A stretch of 64,000 bases of DNA from Lactimicrobium massiliense (GCF_900343155.1 NZ_OUNG01000003.1:186001-250000), one strand, 5' to 3'; positions 9,041 through 17,753 are shown, numbered from the stretch's first letter. Notes: generated from the letters alone by a model not told the origin. Numbers and translations are program-made.

Positions 9041-9287
9041 GTAACCACCTCTTTTTTCTCCCTAACTATGTCTTATTTATACCATAATTATGGGTCTCCG
9101 CAGCGCTATCTGCAACACTTCTTAACTACAAATTGACATAAAGTAAAAGGCATCAGACGTAAAAGCCGCTGCCATGTCACCCCTGATTCTTTATCAATTC
9201 AGAAAAAATGTTTCAAAATAAACTTTTCCCTTCTGATGTTTATTAAGCATGGGTGCAATAGTCACCATTGTTAGGGCCGGGCGGAAT

Positions 9288-9346
9288 GGGCCATTTTGCG
9301 CCGGGAGAAAACGACCAATTTCAGCCGAAAGAGAAGGGCCAATGCG
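9288..9346 (+). repeat. three short repeats at 24-bp spacing, IS21-like terminal region
   Basis: GGGCCATTT (9288), CGACCAATT (9312) and GGGCCAATG (9336) share the core SGRCCAWT and start exactly 24 bp apart. Multiple short repeats inside the ends are typical of IS21-family transposase binding sites, and an IS21-like remnant lies at 13660-14035. The assignment is by pattern only. Confidence 0.35.
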
Positions 9347-9422
9347 CCAAGCCCATTCATTTCAAATGTCTAATTCTGTAAATTGTTAATCAATTTGCTT
9401 CGATCGCAATAGTGTTATATTT

Positions 9423-9540
9423 GATTACTATCTTATGCCACTTACGTCCCAAGTGCGTAATTTCATGTTGAGCAGCAGGGCTCAACGGGTTATACTTTAA
9501 TTACGATCTTAAGACGATTACGGACTAAGTGCGCAATATC
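9423..9540 (+). repeat. 42-bp imperfect direct repeat upstream of the ATPase gene
   Basis: Positions 9423-9464 and 9499-9540 align base for base with about ten mismatches. Each copy ends in TTACG-9 nt-CGTAA or CGCAA, a partly palindromic core. The second copy ends just before the ribosome binding site of the ATPase gene at 9552, so the pair could be an operator. Confidence 0.6.
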
Positions 9541-9551
9541 AGGAGGCGTCA

Positions 9552-10823
9552 ATGATACAACGTGATCTTTATCTTCACCAACTTGTTTCCTATATGTGGG
9601 ATGGCCAGATCAAAGTTATTACCGGAATCCGGCGGTGCGGAAAGTCCGTTCTTTTATTCGACCTGTTTCGTGACTATCTGCTGTCACAGGGGACGAGCGC
9701 CGAGAACATCATTACAATCGAACTTGATAAACGCAAAGATGTAAAATACCGCAGCCCGATTGCTCTCAGCAACATGGTCGAGGCAAAGATACAAAACAGC
9801 GCACAACAGTACTATCTCTTTATAGATGAAATTCAACTGTCTGTTTCCGTTCCAGATCCGGATCTGCCCGGCGAAAAGGTAACAATCTATGATATGCTGA
9901 ATGAACTGCGGGGATACAAAAATCTTGATGTGTATGTCACAGGAAGCAATTCCCGGATGCTGTCAAGCGACATTGTAACAGAATTTCGCGGCCGTTCTTC
10001 TCAGATTCATGTATATCCTCTTTCTTTCCGGGAATTCTTTGCCGCTGCAGGAGGAGATAAAAGAGATGCATTTGACCGCTATATGCTTTATGGCGGGATG
10101 CCATACCTTCTGAATCTGAAGGAAGACCGACAGCGAAAAGACTATTTAGCACAGCTTTTTAATGAGGTATATATCAAGGATATCATTGAGCGTGAGGGAA
10201 TTGAACGCCCTGATGTACTTTCTGATATCCTGGACTTTCTTGCTTCATCTGTCGGTTCTCTGACAAACCCTACCAATATTGCAAACACACTGAACAGTAC
10301 AAAAAGAGCGAATATCAGCCCTAAAACTGTTTCAAGTTACCTGGAATACCTGAAGAATGCCTTTCTGATCAGCGAAGCAAAGCGCTGGGATATCAAGGGA
10401 AAACGATATTTTCAGTATCCAAACAAATATTATTACACAGATATCGGGCTCCGTAATGCGCGAGTTAATTTCCGGCAATTTGATCCGGGTCATATCATGG
10501 AAAACATCCTGTACAATGAACTGATTATACAGGGATATTCTGTTGATGTTGGTGTCGTCCTCGACAGGCGAAAAGATCAGAAGGTGCAAAAGGAAATTGA
10601 TTTTGTTGTCAATCAAGGAGACAAAAAGGTATATATCCAATCCGCCTATGAAATGTCTCATACAGAAAAGACAACCAGTGAACTGGACTCTCTGCGACTG
10701 ACGAATGATTTCTTTGAGAAAATCGTTATGCGTCGGGATATTCCGGCGTCATTTACGGATGAAAACGGCATTCGTCATATCAATGTACTGGATTTCCTGC
10801 TTGGCAAAGAAACAATCTTCTGA
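9552..10823 (+). CDS. AAA ATPase with C-terminal DUF4143
   Basis: A 423-residue P-loop ATPase: Walker A TGIRRCGKSVLL near residue 25, Walker B YLFIDEIQL near residue 95, sensor-like VYVTGSNSRML, RGRSSQIHVYPLSFREF and YGGMPYLL, followed by the nuclease-like DUF4143 region with GHIMENILYNELI and KEIDFVV. AGGAGG precedes the ATG at suitable distance. Members are common in gut bacteria and archaea; their role is unknown, often in variable regions. A 42-bp direct repeat lies in the promoter region. Confidence 0.88.
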   Translation: MIQRDLYLHQLVSYMWDGQIKVITGIRRCGKSVLLFDLFRDYLLSQGTSAENIITIELDKRKDVKYRSPIALSNMVEAKIQNSAQQYYLFIDEIQLSVSVPDPDLPGEKVTIYDMLNELRGYKNLDVYVTGSNSRMLSSDIVTEFRGRSSQIHVYPLSFREFFAAAGGDKRDAFDRYMLYGGMPYLLNLKEDRQRKDYLAQLFNEVYIKDIIEREGIERPDVLSDILDFLASSVGSLTNPTNIANTLNSTKRANISPKTVSSYLEYLKNAFLISEAKRWDIKGKRYFQYPNKYYYTDIGLRNARVNFRQFDPGHIMENILYNELIIQGYSVDVGVVLDRRKDQKVQKEIDFVVNQGDKKVYIQSAYEMSHTEKTTSELDSLRLTNDFFEKIVMRRDIPASFTDENGIRHINVLDFLLGKETIF

Positions 10824-10984
10824 TTCATAAGATAATCGGCACCACATGGTAGGATGAATCTTCTGGATGAGGTCGCGAGCATAGCAGCGGATCTGGATAG
10901 ATTCAGTGATGCGAGGAGAAATTTATTATGGCAGTAAGAAAAGCAGATAAAATGGCAGACCAATTTCTTGGCCTGCCAAAGGTT

Positions 10985-11164
10985 CTACACCGCTTTTATC
11001 TCAAAGGTCTCCGGAGACTTCGTAGCTTCCTTTACAAATCCTTCCCAGTTCAATAGGAAGTCTTGATAGATAAGGAATGAATCGGGGAGAGCGAGAACCC
11101 ATTTATTCTCAAATTTATAGTATGAGACATCGGTTAGCGCCACATGGAAGATATTGTCTGTGAA
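10985..11164 (-). pseudogene. C-terminal half of a gene cut by the IS200/IS605 element
   Basis: Sixty codons open from the IS edge, reading TDNIFHVALTDVSYYKFENK through WEGFVKEATKSPETFEIKAV and a TAG stop. Codon pattern and composition look coding. The N-terminal part is probably the frame at 13078-13485 on the other side of the IS, since that part ends MNRPF and this one continues F-TDNIF with a compatible phase. The family is unknown. Confidence 0.5.
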
Positions 11165-11374
11165 CTACTCGGCTACAAGTAACTGAGCTTCAAAGTGGCA
11201 CAGGCCACTTTTCTTTTTTCCTGTGTTTCCAGACTGTCAGGAATGTGTACGTATCTCACAGTTGCCCATGAGGCGCGATGCATTCTGCTGTAGGTATTCT
11301 GTATGGTCTTGCATTCTCCATACAGTGGTTTCAGGCTATCCCCGCCGTCCCAGCGGTTGTTGATGCTCATATTT
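11165..11374 (-). ncRNA. predicted omega (re)RNA of TnpB at the IS right end
   Basis: TnpB nucleases use an RNA made from the 3' end of tnpB and the IS right end, with the guide taken from flanking DNA. Here the region from the tnpB stop to the IS edge contains a perfect 8-bp hairpin, AAAGTGGC/GCCACTTT at 11192-11211. The guide would start at about 11164 and match the broken host gene. This is inferred from known IS200/IS605 biology, not from an RNA family match. Confidence 0.4.
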
Positions 11375-12568
11375 TCAACAGGTGCAGTAGATCCGCACTG
11401 CTTCGTCTCTGATATTCAGTGCTGCGTTTTCATCACGGTCATGATGATGTCCGCAGTCAGGGCATGTCCACTCACGTACAGACAAATCTTTGGTGAGTTT
11501 GTGCAATGTCCCGCATGCATGGCACATCTGGCTGCTGGGAAAGAACTTCCCAACTTTGATGACGCGCTTTCCAGCCCTATGTGCTTTATAAGCAAGCATG
11601 CTGGTAAACATGCCCCATCCCTTGTCACCGACAGACTTTCCGAAGTGCAAAGACTGTGACATTGCCCTCATATTCAGATCCTCTATTCCGATCATGTCGT
11701 AGGTATCCACTAACTGTCGTGACAGCTTGTGTAAGGCATCGCTGCGCTGATGCTTGGCTTTCGCACTCAGCTTTGCGATTTTTACCCGCTGCTTACGATA
11801 GTTGGAAGATCCTTTCTCCATATGAGACAGTTTTCTCTGCTCTCTGGCAATTCTGTTCTGCATAGCATGATATGGTTTGCCATAATCGATATGCTTACCG
11901 TTGGAATCGACACAAAAGTTATGCATAGACATATCCAGCCCGATTGCATTGTCCGGATCGATGTCATGGCATATCTCTTCATGCGGCACTTCGTACAGGA
12001 GTGAAAAATAGTATTTGCCATCAGGCTCATGGGTGACAGTAACAGACTTCAGTACGCCGTGTGCTGGCACCGTACGATGTGCTCTGACCATGATTTCTCC
12101 ATCAATCTTAGGGAGTTTGAGGAAGCCTGCTTTTCTTTTGCCCATCCGAAAACGCAGATTGGCTGCGCCTTTGGAGGCAATATTTGTTGTGTATGAATCA
12201 TAATGATCAGCTTTTCTTTTATACTTCGGATAGGCAGATTTGCCATGGAAGAAGTTGCCGAACGCTCTATTAAGGTGCAGCTGCACGTTTGCAAGCGCAA
12301 GCGAATCAACCTCCTTCAGCCATTGACAGCATGACAGATGTTTGTACCATGCGGGCGTCAGATTTAATGACTCACCTGTGTGCTTATAACATGCAGACCG
12401 ATCATACAGCATGCGATTATACAGCCATCTGCAGGCGCCAAGCGTCTGGTTTAACGTCTCCATTTGAGCAGATGTCGGCATGCCGCAAAAGCGCAATGCA
12501 ATGCGATCAACATTTGCAGAAACACACTGCCCAGGTCTTCTTTTCTTTGCATTTGTGCTATTCGACAT
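11375..12568 (-). CDS. tnpB: TnpB RNA-guided nuclease of IS200/IS605
   Basis: TnpB keeps the transposon in place by RNA-guided cutting of empty sites and is the ancestor of Cas12. All RuvC residues are visible: Asp in AIGLDMSMHNF, Glu in IGIEDLNMRAM and Asp in DRDENAALNI. The zinc ribbon CHACG...CPDCG is intact and the N-terminal helix-turn-helix region is present. AAAGGAG precedes the ATG at 12568 (397 residues), better than the upstream in-frame start at 12601. It follows tnpA by 19 bp. Confidence 0.9.
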   Translation of the reverse strand: MSNSTNAKKRRPGQCVSANVDRIALRFCGMPTSAQMETLNQTLGACRWLYNRMLYDRSACYKHTGESLNLTPAWYKHLSCCQWLKEVDSLALANVQLHLNRAFGNFFHGKSAYPKYKRKADHYDSYTTNIASKGAANLRFRMGKRKAGFLKLPKIDGEIMVRAHRTVPAHGVLKSVTVTHEPDGKYYFSLLYEVPHEEICHDIDPDNAIGLDMSMHNFCVDSNGKHIDYGKPYHAMQNRIAREQRKLSHMEKGSSNYRKQRVKIAKLSAKAKHQRSDALHKLSRQLVDTYDMIGIEDLNMRAMSQSLHFGKSVGDKGWGMFTSMLAYKAHRAGKRVIKVGKFFPSSQMCHACGTLHKLTKDLSVREWTCPDCGHHHDRDENAALNIRDEAVRIYCTC

Positions 12569-12587
12569 ACCTGCCGCTCCTTTCCAG

Positions 12588-13004
12588 TTAGCGTTGAACA
12601 TTCTGCTGATGAGCGATATAGCGTTTTACATTTTCTTCGCTTGTAGATCCTATCGTTTCAATGAAATAAGAGCCATTCCACAACTGTCCTCTCCATAATT
12701 GGTTTCTGAGCTCTGGATACAATTTGAACAGGCGCAGGCCTGATGTTCCTTTCAGGTGCTTGACAATAAATGTAATTGACAGCTTTGGAGGGGCGGTCAC
12801 AAAGCAATGTACATGGTCTGCTTCATCAACCTCGCACTGGTCAAGTGAGAAGCCATTCTCCGCGGCCACATCGTGTAAGATCTGCTGCAGTGACTTCTCA
12901 ATATCAGGTGTCAGCACTTTACGCCTGTATTTGACGCACCAGACAATGTGATAGTGGATGTTGTATACGCAGGTACGCGCATGTACATATCTGTCATCTT
13001 TCAT
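12588..13004 (-). CDS. tnpA: Y1 HUH transposase TnpA of IS200/IS605
   Basis: Single-strand transposase of 138 residues. NIHYHIVWCVKYRRKVL at the start, the HUH pair in EADHVHCFVT, and the catalytic Tyr region GSYFIETIGSTSEENVKRYI are all intact. The protein excises and inserts single-stranded DNA by recognising subterminal hairpins. It is upstream of tnpB on the same strand. Confidence 0.92.
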   Translation of the reverse strand: MKDDRYVHARTCVYNIHYHIVWCVKYRRKVLTPDIEKSLQQILHDVAAENGFSLDQCEVDEADHVHCFVTAPPKLSITFIVKHLKGTSGLRLFKLYPELRNQLWRGQLWNGSYFIETIGSTSEENVKRYIAHQQNVQR

Positions 13005-13077
13005 ACATATAGTATAGTATATATCATCCGAATATATGTATTATTATCAAGCAAATATGTATTGTACACATAGTTTA

Positions 13078-13485
13078 AAAAGGCCGATTCATCTCCCCTA
13101 CAAGTAAGGGAGAATTCTCGGCATACTTCTTAAAACGAGCGACTTCAAGGTCCTGAATCTCCCCTTGCGATAATTTCTTCTCATTGATATTTTCATCGAA
13201 ATTCTCATAAATGAAAACAGTGATGTGGGAATACAGCTCAAATCCGATATCATCCTCATCTGGAGTTGGTTCTCCTTCATTGGGATACTGCTTGGGATCG
13301 TGATCGTAAGAGAACAGTACCTTTCCCATGGATAGAACCTGAACCGTGTCAACAGGGACCTTCCTGAAGAGCCCTACCTTACGGATCTCTGGTACCACAT
13401 TCAGTGTGCATTCGAATCCATATTTTTCACAGAAAAATGGATTAAATGTGTTCATAGTATCTAGCATATGTCCGTTAATATTCAT
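13078..13485 (-). pseudogene. N-terminal part of the gene interrupted by the IS200/IS605 element
   Basis: A frame of 136 codons from an ATG at 13485 ends at the IS left edge. It has a Glu/Asp-rich middle (PNEGEPTPDEDDIGFEL) and no recognised family. If the IS is removed, the protein would continue into the fragment at 10985-11164, giving about 195 residues. Confidence 0.5.
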
Positions 13486-13578
13486 ATTTATTATCGTGCG
13501 CTTACCTTTTTCAAACTTATCCTCCCATTACACGCAGTATAATACTATCCGGTCTTTGACACCCGGTAAAAACAGCGA

Positions 13579-13618
13579 GTCCCGGAAGTACCAAAAAATC
13601 AATACTTCCGGGACTTTT
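13579..13618 (+). terminator. strong intrinsic terminator
   Basis: Perfect 12-bp stem GTCCCGGAAGTA / TACTTCCGGGAC with a 12-nt loop, followed by TTTTCTTCTG on the plus strand. No complete plus-strand gene ends here, so it is probably left from a lost neighbour. Confidence 0.7.
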
Positions 13619-13659
13619 CTTCTGATTTTGTCGTTTACATAACACAAGCACTTGAGGAG

Positions 13660-14035
13660 ATGAAGAAAGAGCTCGGTGACAGGTTTTCTTTGGACAGAGT
13701 GAATCTGGCTGAGCTTTCGAGAAGGACACACATTTCTCGTTCGAAACTGCGCAGTGCACGCAAGCACGAATTCGTGATTATGCCGAATGGCAATAAGGGA
13801 CGGAAGAAAGAAAAGACCGTTCTTACCGGCTATACAGCAATCATTGATACTCATCTTTCTGGAGGTATCACCAACTCAATTCTTTGATCTCATAGACCGA
13901 CGCTATGGGAAAGAAGGTCCACACACCATTATCTTTACCAGCAATAAGCAGCCGAATGAATGGCATGATAAATTTTATACGCTGATGATGCTTAACTTTT
14001 GCGAAATTGTAAGTCCTGAAGCCTCTTACTGTATG
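13660..14035 (+). pseudogene. IS21-like remnant: IstA start joined to IstB end
   Basis: The first part reads ELSRRTHISRSKLRSARKH and KEKTVLTGYTAIIDTHL, like the N-terminal helix-turn-helix of an IS21-type transposase. In the next frame the sequence continues GPHTIIFTSNKQPNEWHDKF, like the sensor/C-terminal region of the IstB helper ATPase (typical TSNxxxxEW). The middle of the element is deleted. Assignment is by motif only. Confidence 0.4.
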
Positions 14036-14046
14036 TATGATTCAAA

Positions 14047-14080
14047 AAAAGGTAGTGGATGCACAAAACCGCTACCTTTT
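14047..14080 (+). terminator. terminator-like hairpin at the group II intron 5' junction
   Basis: AAAAGGTAG / CTACCTTTT forms a 9-bp stem. The intron begins at 14086, six bases past the stem. Insertion just after a terminator is a known habit of class C group II introns. Confidence 0.55.
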
Positions 14081-14085
14081 CCATA

Positions 14086-16043
14086 GTGTGTCGGGCATGG
14101 CACACATCTAGCCTGCAATAGAGGCAGGCCGCGGGTATTTGTCGCCAAGCGAAGTGAACTACCAGCCGAGGGTGAATAACCCAGAGCGAAAGCAGTAGCT
14201 AGCATATTTCTGAGCTTACGTACAGAAACCTGATTGAGGCCATAAGGCGGATAAGGCTGCTATGCAAGCTGAAGTCCAAAAGACAAACGTAAAGCCGACC
14301 GGTAAATCAGGAAGCTATGGAAATTACAGATGTGTGTCTTACCCCGAGAGATCCTGCGGACAGATGAACCTAAACACAGGGAAACCGAGACGCTTTTAAA
14401 CAGCTATCGTTATCATCTGGTCGGATAAAGGTCTATCGCAGGAAGTCAGCTGAGGTCATAGTAGTGATGAAGCTTCTGTAACGGAAGTGGAGCGAAGGAC
14501 CTAATGTTTGTATAGTGTGCCCCACTATACGCAATGTTCGGATAGTCCGAAAGGGAGGATAAGCCTACAGCAGAGGATCGTAACCTCTGACGGCAAAGGG
14601 CCCCGGGATGATTCTGAATAATCTACAGATAGAAAGGAATGGCACAGCGGTATGGAATTAATTGAAGTGATTCTGAGTGACGAAAACTTGGAAGAAGCGA
14701 TCAGAAGGGTTAAGAGAAACCGTGGCGCGGCCGGCGTGGACGGCATGAAAACCAGTGAGCTGGATGAGTATTTCTCTAAACATAAAGAAATAATCAAACA
14801 GCAGATCCGGAACATGCAGTACAGACCGAAACCAGTCCGCAGGGTCTATATACCCAAGCCCAATGGCAAGCAAAGGCCATTAGGTATTCCGTCAGTCGCA
14901 GACCGGGTGGTACAGCAGGCAGCAGCCCAGGTACTCAGCGGCATCTACGACAGCACATTCAGTGACCATAGTTATGGATTCAGGCCAAACAGAAGCGCAC
15001 ATGATGCGATGAAGGATGTCCTGAATAATCTGAACAGCGGATACGACTGGGTGATTGATCTCGACATCGAAAAGTATTTCGATACGGTGAATCATGACAA
15101 ATTAATCTCCATTTTGAGAGAAAAGGTAAACGACAAGAGAACGTTACACCTGATCCGGTCCTTTCTGAAGGCTGGCGTCATGGTGAACGGACTCGTATCA
15201 CCAACTGAACTAGGCGTTCCGCAAGGCGGACCCCTCAGTCCGATACTTAGCCTTATTTATCTCGATAAATTTGACAAAGAACTGGAGAGCAGAGGACTGC
15301 ATTTTGTGCGGTACGCAGATGACTGCGACATCTTCGTGAAGAGCGAAATGGCGGCAGACAGAGTGATGAAGTCGGTAGCCTCATGGCTGGAACGAAAGCT
15401 GTTTCTGAAGGTCAGTCCAACCAAGACAAAGGTGGTCAGGCCAACACACAGCGAGTTCCTAGGCTTTACGTACTGGAAGGCAAAAGACGGATGGCACTGC
15501 AAACCGAGTGATGACAGAAAGAAACGGCTGATGGCGAAAACCAAGGCTGTCCTGCAACGCAAGGAAGCAATATCCAGACCTCTGGCCGTCACATTCACAA
15601 AACTGAATCAGATCGTCAGAGGATGGATCAATTATTTCATCATCGGAGATATGAAGGCTTTCCTCGATGAATATGGACAGTGGATGCGGCACAAAGTCAG
15701 AGTCATCATCATCAAGCAATGGAAGAAACCGAAGCGTATAGACACAAATCTCCAAAGGCTTAACGCTATGTTCCATTGTAATTTCACCGATGAAGATACA
15801 TACAAGGTAGCCAACTCACGCCTAGGATGGTATCGGAGGAGTGGAATGGATGTGGTAAATTACGCTCTCAGCCCGAAAGTACTGGCCCTGCCAAGTAGGA
15901 AAACAGGTCGACCAGGACTGGTCAACCCGTTGGAATACTACCTCAATAATCGTAAGTAAATACAAACGTAGCGCCGTATACGGAAAACCGTACGTACGGT
16001 GCAACGGGAGGGTCGAGCCGCTAACGCGGCTCACTCTACCCTA
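14086..16043 (+). mobile_element. group II intron with intron-encoded protein
   Basis: The 5' end GTGTGTCGGGCATGG resembles the conserved group II start. About 560 nt of structured, non-coding ribozyme (domains I-III) follow, then the protein gene in domain IV. Domain V is at about 15966-16001 (AGCGCCGTATACGG...CCGTACGTACGGTGC) and domain VI at about 16010-16040 with the stem GAGCCGC/GCGGCTC and a bulged A. The end is taken at CTACCCTAT (about 16043). It is inserted downstream of a terminator-like hairpin and about 25 bp from the island attL. Confidence 0.88.
14652..15959 (+). CDS. ltrA: group II intron reverse transcriptase/maturase
   Basis: A 435-residue protein that helps its intron splice and copies it into DNA. 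RT blocks are clear: RGAAGVDGM, YRPKPVRRVYIPKPNGKQRPLGIP, SYGFRPNRSAHDA, DLDIEKYFDTVNH, GVPQGGPLSP and the catalytic YADD. The maturase X domain follows (LNQIVRGWINYF), and the protein ends in a basic stretch without the HNH endonuclease domain. It therefore belongs to an endonuclease-free class that uses single-stranded or hairpin targets. Confidence 0.93.
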   Translation: MELIEVILSDENLEEAIRRVKRNRGAAGVDGMKTSELDEYFSKHKEIIKQQIRNMQYRPKPVRRVYIPKPNGKQRPLGIPSVADRVVQQAAAQVLSGIYDSTFSDHSYGFRPNRSAHDAMKDVLNNLNSGYDWVIDLDIEKYFDTVNHDKLISILREKVNDKRTLHLIRSFLKAGVMVNGLVSPTELGVPQGGPLSPILSLIYLDKFDKELESRGLHFVRYADDCDIFVKSEMAADRVMKSVASWLERKLFLKVSPTKTKVVRPTHSEFLGFTYWKAKDGWHCKPSDDRKKRLMAKTKAVLQRKEAISRPLAVTFTKLNQIVRGWINYFIIGDMKAFLDEYGQWMRHKVRVIIIKQWKKPKRIDTNLQRLNAMFHCNFTDEDTYKVANSRLGWYRRSGMDVVNYALSPKVLALPSRKTGRPGLVNPLEYYLNNRK

Positions 16044-16068
16044 TTATTGCACAAATTGTATATATTTC

Positions 16069-16088
16069 TATTCCAGCTCGATAGTCCC
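16069..16088. other. attL: duplicate of the guaA 3' end (left island boundary)
   Basis: TATTCCAGCTCGAT is identical to 52237-52250 and the next six bases match at four positions (18 of 20 overall). On the minus strand it reads ACT ATC GAG CTG GAA TAG (TIELE-stop), the same C-terminal codons as guaA. This is what integration of an element into the guaA 3' end leaves at the far side. Confidence 0.65.
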
Positions 16089-16182
16089 ACCAATTATTAC
16101 TGGTTTTCCAATGTAATTCGAATCAATTTTTCCCAGTTTTTATCGATATTCTTCATACTTTTTATGGATTCAAAACTCTTTT

Positions 16183-16199
16183 GGGTCAACTTTGGGTCA
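16183..16199 (+). repeat. GGGTCA direct-repeat pair inside attL
   Basis: GGGTCA at 16183 and 16194, 11 bp apart (one helical turn). The same arrangement is found at 20002/20013 and 52150/52161. These are candidate arm-type binding sites for the island integrase. Confidence 0.5.
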
Positions 16200-16390
16200 C
16201 GGCCAAAAAGTCATATCGCTATTGATTCTTCACGTAAAAATCACAAGCAGACTATCGTTAATCAGACAGATCAAACGACAATCACCGATCTGGCATAACC
16301 ATTGCCCACGCCTGTTGTTGGCCAATTCTTTTACATGAATCCTTGGTTCATCACAAATCAGAAGATTCTTGGTAATTCAGGACTGAATCA

Positions 16391-16462
16391 TCATCTGTGT
16401 ATACTGTCAAATTTTCGAAAGTCATTTTTAAACCGAACAGTTGTTTTAGCTGATAACTCATA
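16391..16462 (-). pseudogene. truncated RelE-like toxin start
   Basis: Overlapping the end of the antitoxin gene in another frame, YELSAKTTVRFKNDFRKFD resembles the first residues of RelE/YafQ toxins, then a stop follows after IHR. No ATG is in frame. If correct, the toxin was cut away and only the antitoxin survives. Confidence 0.3.
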
Positions 16463-16679
16463 GATCCAACTCTTTCCAAAACTCCTCAATCGGTCTGGAC
16501 TTCGTACCACTGTCCTGATATTCTTTGTAGGCTTTATTGGCAACAGAAACATCATATTCATCTTCAATTTTTTCAAACAGAGCACGCTTAAAGGCATCTT
16601 CAAGTGACATCGAGTGAAGTTTGGCATAGCTTTCGGCAAGAGCTTTTTCTTCTGCGGTAAGTCTGATAGAAAATGACAT
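16458..16679 (-). CDS. ribbon-helix-helix antitoxin (RelB/DUF6290-like)
   Basis: A 73-residue protein starting MSFSIRLTAEEKALAESYAK, a ribbon-helix-helix DNA-binding head, followed by SLEDAFKRALFEKIEDEYD and an acidic tail SRPIEEFWKELDL that would wrap a toxin. Its start follows a weak GGAG. A toxin gene should follow, but only a stub of a RelE-like frame is seen. Confidence 0.72.
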   Translation of the reverse strand: MSFSIRLTAEEKALAESYAKLHSMSLEDAFKRALFEKIEDEYDVSVANKAYKEYQDSGTKSRPIEEFWKELDL

Positions 16680-16699
16680 AGTGTTATTTCTCCTGTATA

Positions 16700-17440
16700 T
16701 TAGGTCAGTTTACAAGGAACTACACGCAGACCGTGAAACGGGCTGCTGACAACAAACGGCGCTATGCTCCCGGCTGGGTGCATAGCACCTGTTTGTTGCG
16801 GGGGTTTCCAAAGGGGGCAGCGCCCCATTTGGCACACGACTTTGCGGAGCAAAGTGTAGTGTGTTATACGCTCTGTCGGCGTTGCCCTGAAAATACCGTT
16901 GCCGCCGGGGAGGGCAAGGGCATTTGACGCGGCAGGAAAGCAGGGCTTTGTTTGGGGCTGGTAAGCCGGAAACAAAGGGCTGATTTCAGCAGCAGACAGG
17001 GCGTATTATGAAAGCCCCCGTCCCTCGTCCTCCGCCCCCGGCCTATGGGACAAAAAGTCCCAAAGCTCTGGACACCGTGACCAGATGTGTGGCCACACTC
17101 CGGGAAAAGTAGCAGGACGGCAGGAAACCGTCAAGGCTGAAATGAATGGGCTGACGCCCGGCCTTGACCGTTCCCCGCCGCCCCGCTGGATGGGTGGACA
17201 AGGTGGCCAATCCCTAAAAGTGTTTGGCCGCACTCGTTCATTTTGGGGCCTTTCTTCTCCCAAAATTGAAATGGGCGGGAAAGCCCTAAAATGGCTTTCC
17301 CGCCTTGATTACCCATTAGCAAAGACGGGCGAGACTGTCAACGGCGGCGCTGAAAGCGCCGTTCATCTTGACCGTTGACTGGCTCGCCTGGCTTTGCTAC
17401 TGCCCGTAAGAGATGGAAAAACAAGATGGAAAACAAGGTT
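16700..17440. other. GC-rich non-coding block upstream of the efflux gene
   Basis: About 740 bases with clearly higher GC than the surroundings and no supported gene. It contains a perfect 12-bp stem GGCGGGAAAGCC / GGCTTTCCCGCC with a 7-nt loop at 17274-17304 and a GGCGCT-GAA-AGCGCC hairpin near 17346. It travels with the efflux gene and probably came from a clostridial conjugative element. Confidence 0.5.
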
Positions 17441-17448
17441 AAAAATGG

Positions 17449-17478
17449 TTGACAAGTCTATCGGATGTGTGTTATACT
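17449..17478 (+). promoter_or_regulatory. promoter of the Mef-like gene
   Basis: TTGACA at 17449-17454 and TATACT at 17473-17478 with an 18-bp spacer, about 275 bp upstream of the gene start. The long leader holds a short coding stretch and two terminator hairpins. Confidence 0.75.
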
Positions 17479-17508
17479 GTGCGACAGTTTGAGATTGGAA
17501 GGAGGCTT

Positions 17509-17550
17509 ACGTGTGTTAATTTGTGTACGCTAATAAGCAATAAAAAGTAG
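17509..17550 (+). promoter_or_regulatory. leader-peptide frame of the efflux gene
   Basis: An AAGGAGG at about 17499 is followed by a short open frame, CVNLCTLISNKK, that stops at TAG just inside the first hairpin. Its first codon is ACG, not a standard start, so the leader may be weak or dead. The alternative GTG at 17511 gives only two codons. Confidence 0.35.
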
Positions 17551-17707
17551 AAGTACCTTTCCACATGATGGTGGGCTTTTTTTGCGTGCGTATGCAAAGG
17601 AACACGTAGGTTTGACACGAGCAGTCTTTGAACTGTATCGTGGTGTTTTTTCGTGCTTTGTTGTTATGCAGGCGTCTGCCCTCTCTGTGGGACAACGCCT
17701 GCTTTTT
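17537..17707 (+). terminator. tandem attenuator hairpins before the Mef-like gene
   Basis: The first hairpin spans 17537-17585 (GCAATAAAAAG pairing with CTTTTTTTGC around CCAC/GTGG). The second is GCAGGCGT / ACGCCTGC at 17668-17702 followed by TTTTTATT. The second ends only 47 bp before the start codon, so both would stop transcription unless refolded. This is the usual layout for drug-inducible attenuation. Confidence 0.65.
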
Positions 17708-17753
17708 ATTGCAGAAACAAAGGAACAATGCAATAAAAAAGGAGGTTCGCATT

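Larger units (their letters stand above)
11165..13077 (-). mobile_element. IS200/IS605-family insertion sequence (tnpA + tnpB)
   Basis: A complete two-gene element with tnpA upstream of tnpB on the same strand, a hairpin near the right end (11192-11211) and an AT-rich, palindrome-rich left end (about 13005-13077). It separates the two pieces of an unknown gene (13078-13485 and 10985-11164). The exact ends are uncertain by a few bases because this family makes no target duplication. Confidence 0.75.

Noticed and set aside
9288-9346. 24-bp spaced repeats as a CRISPR array
   Set aside because: Repeats are too short (about 9 bp) and diverged, and spacers would be 15 bp.
10928-11056. 42-codon plus-strand frame starting MAVRKADKMADQFLG
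   Set aside because: No ribosome binding site match to a family; it overlaps, on the other strand, a more convincing coding fragment cut by the IS.
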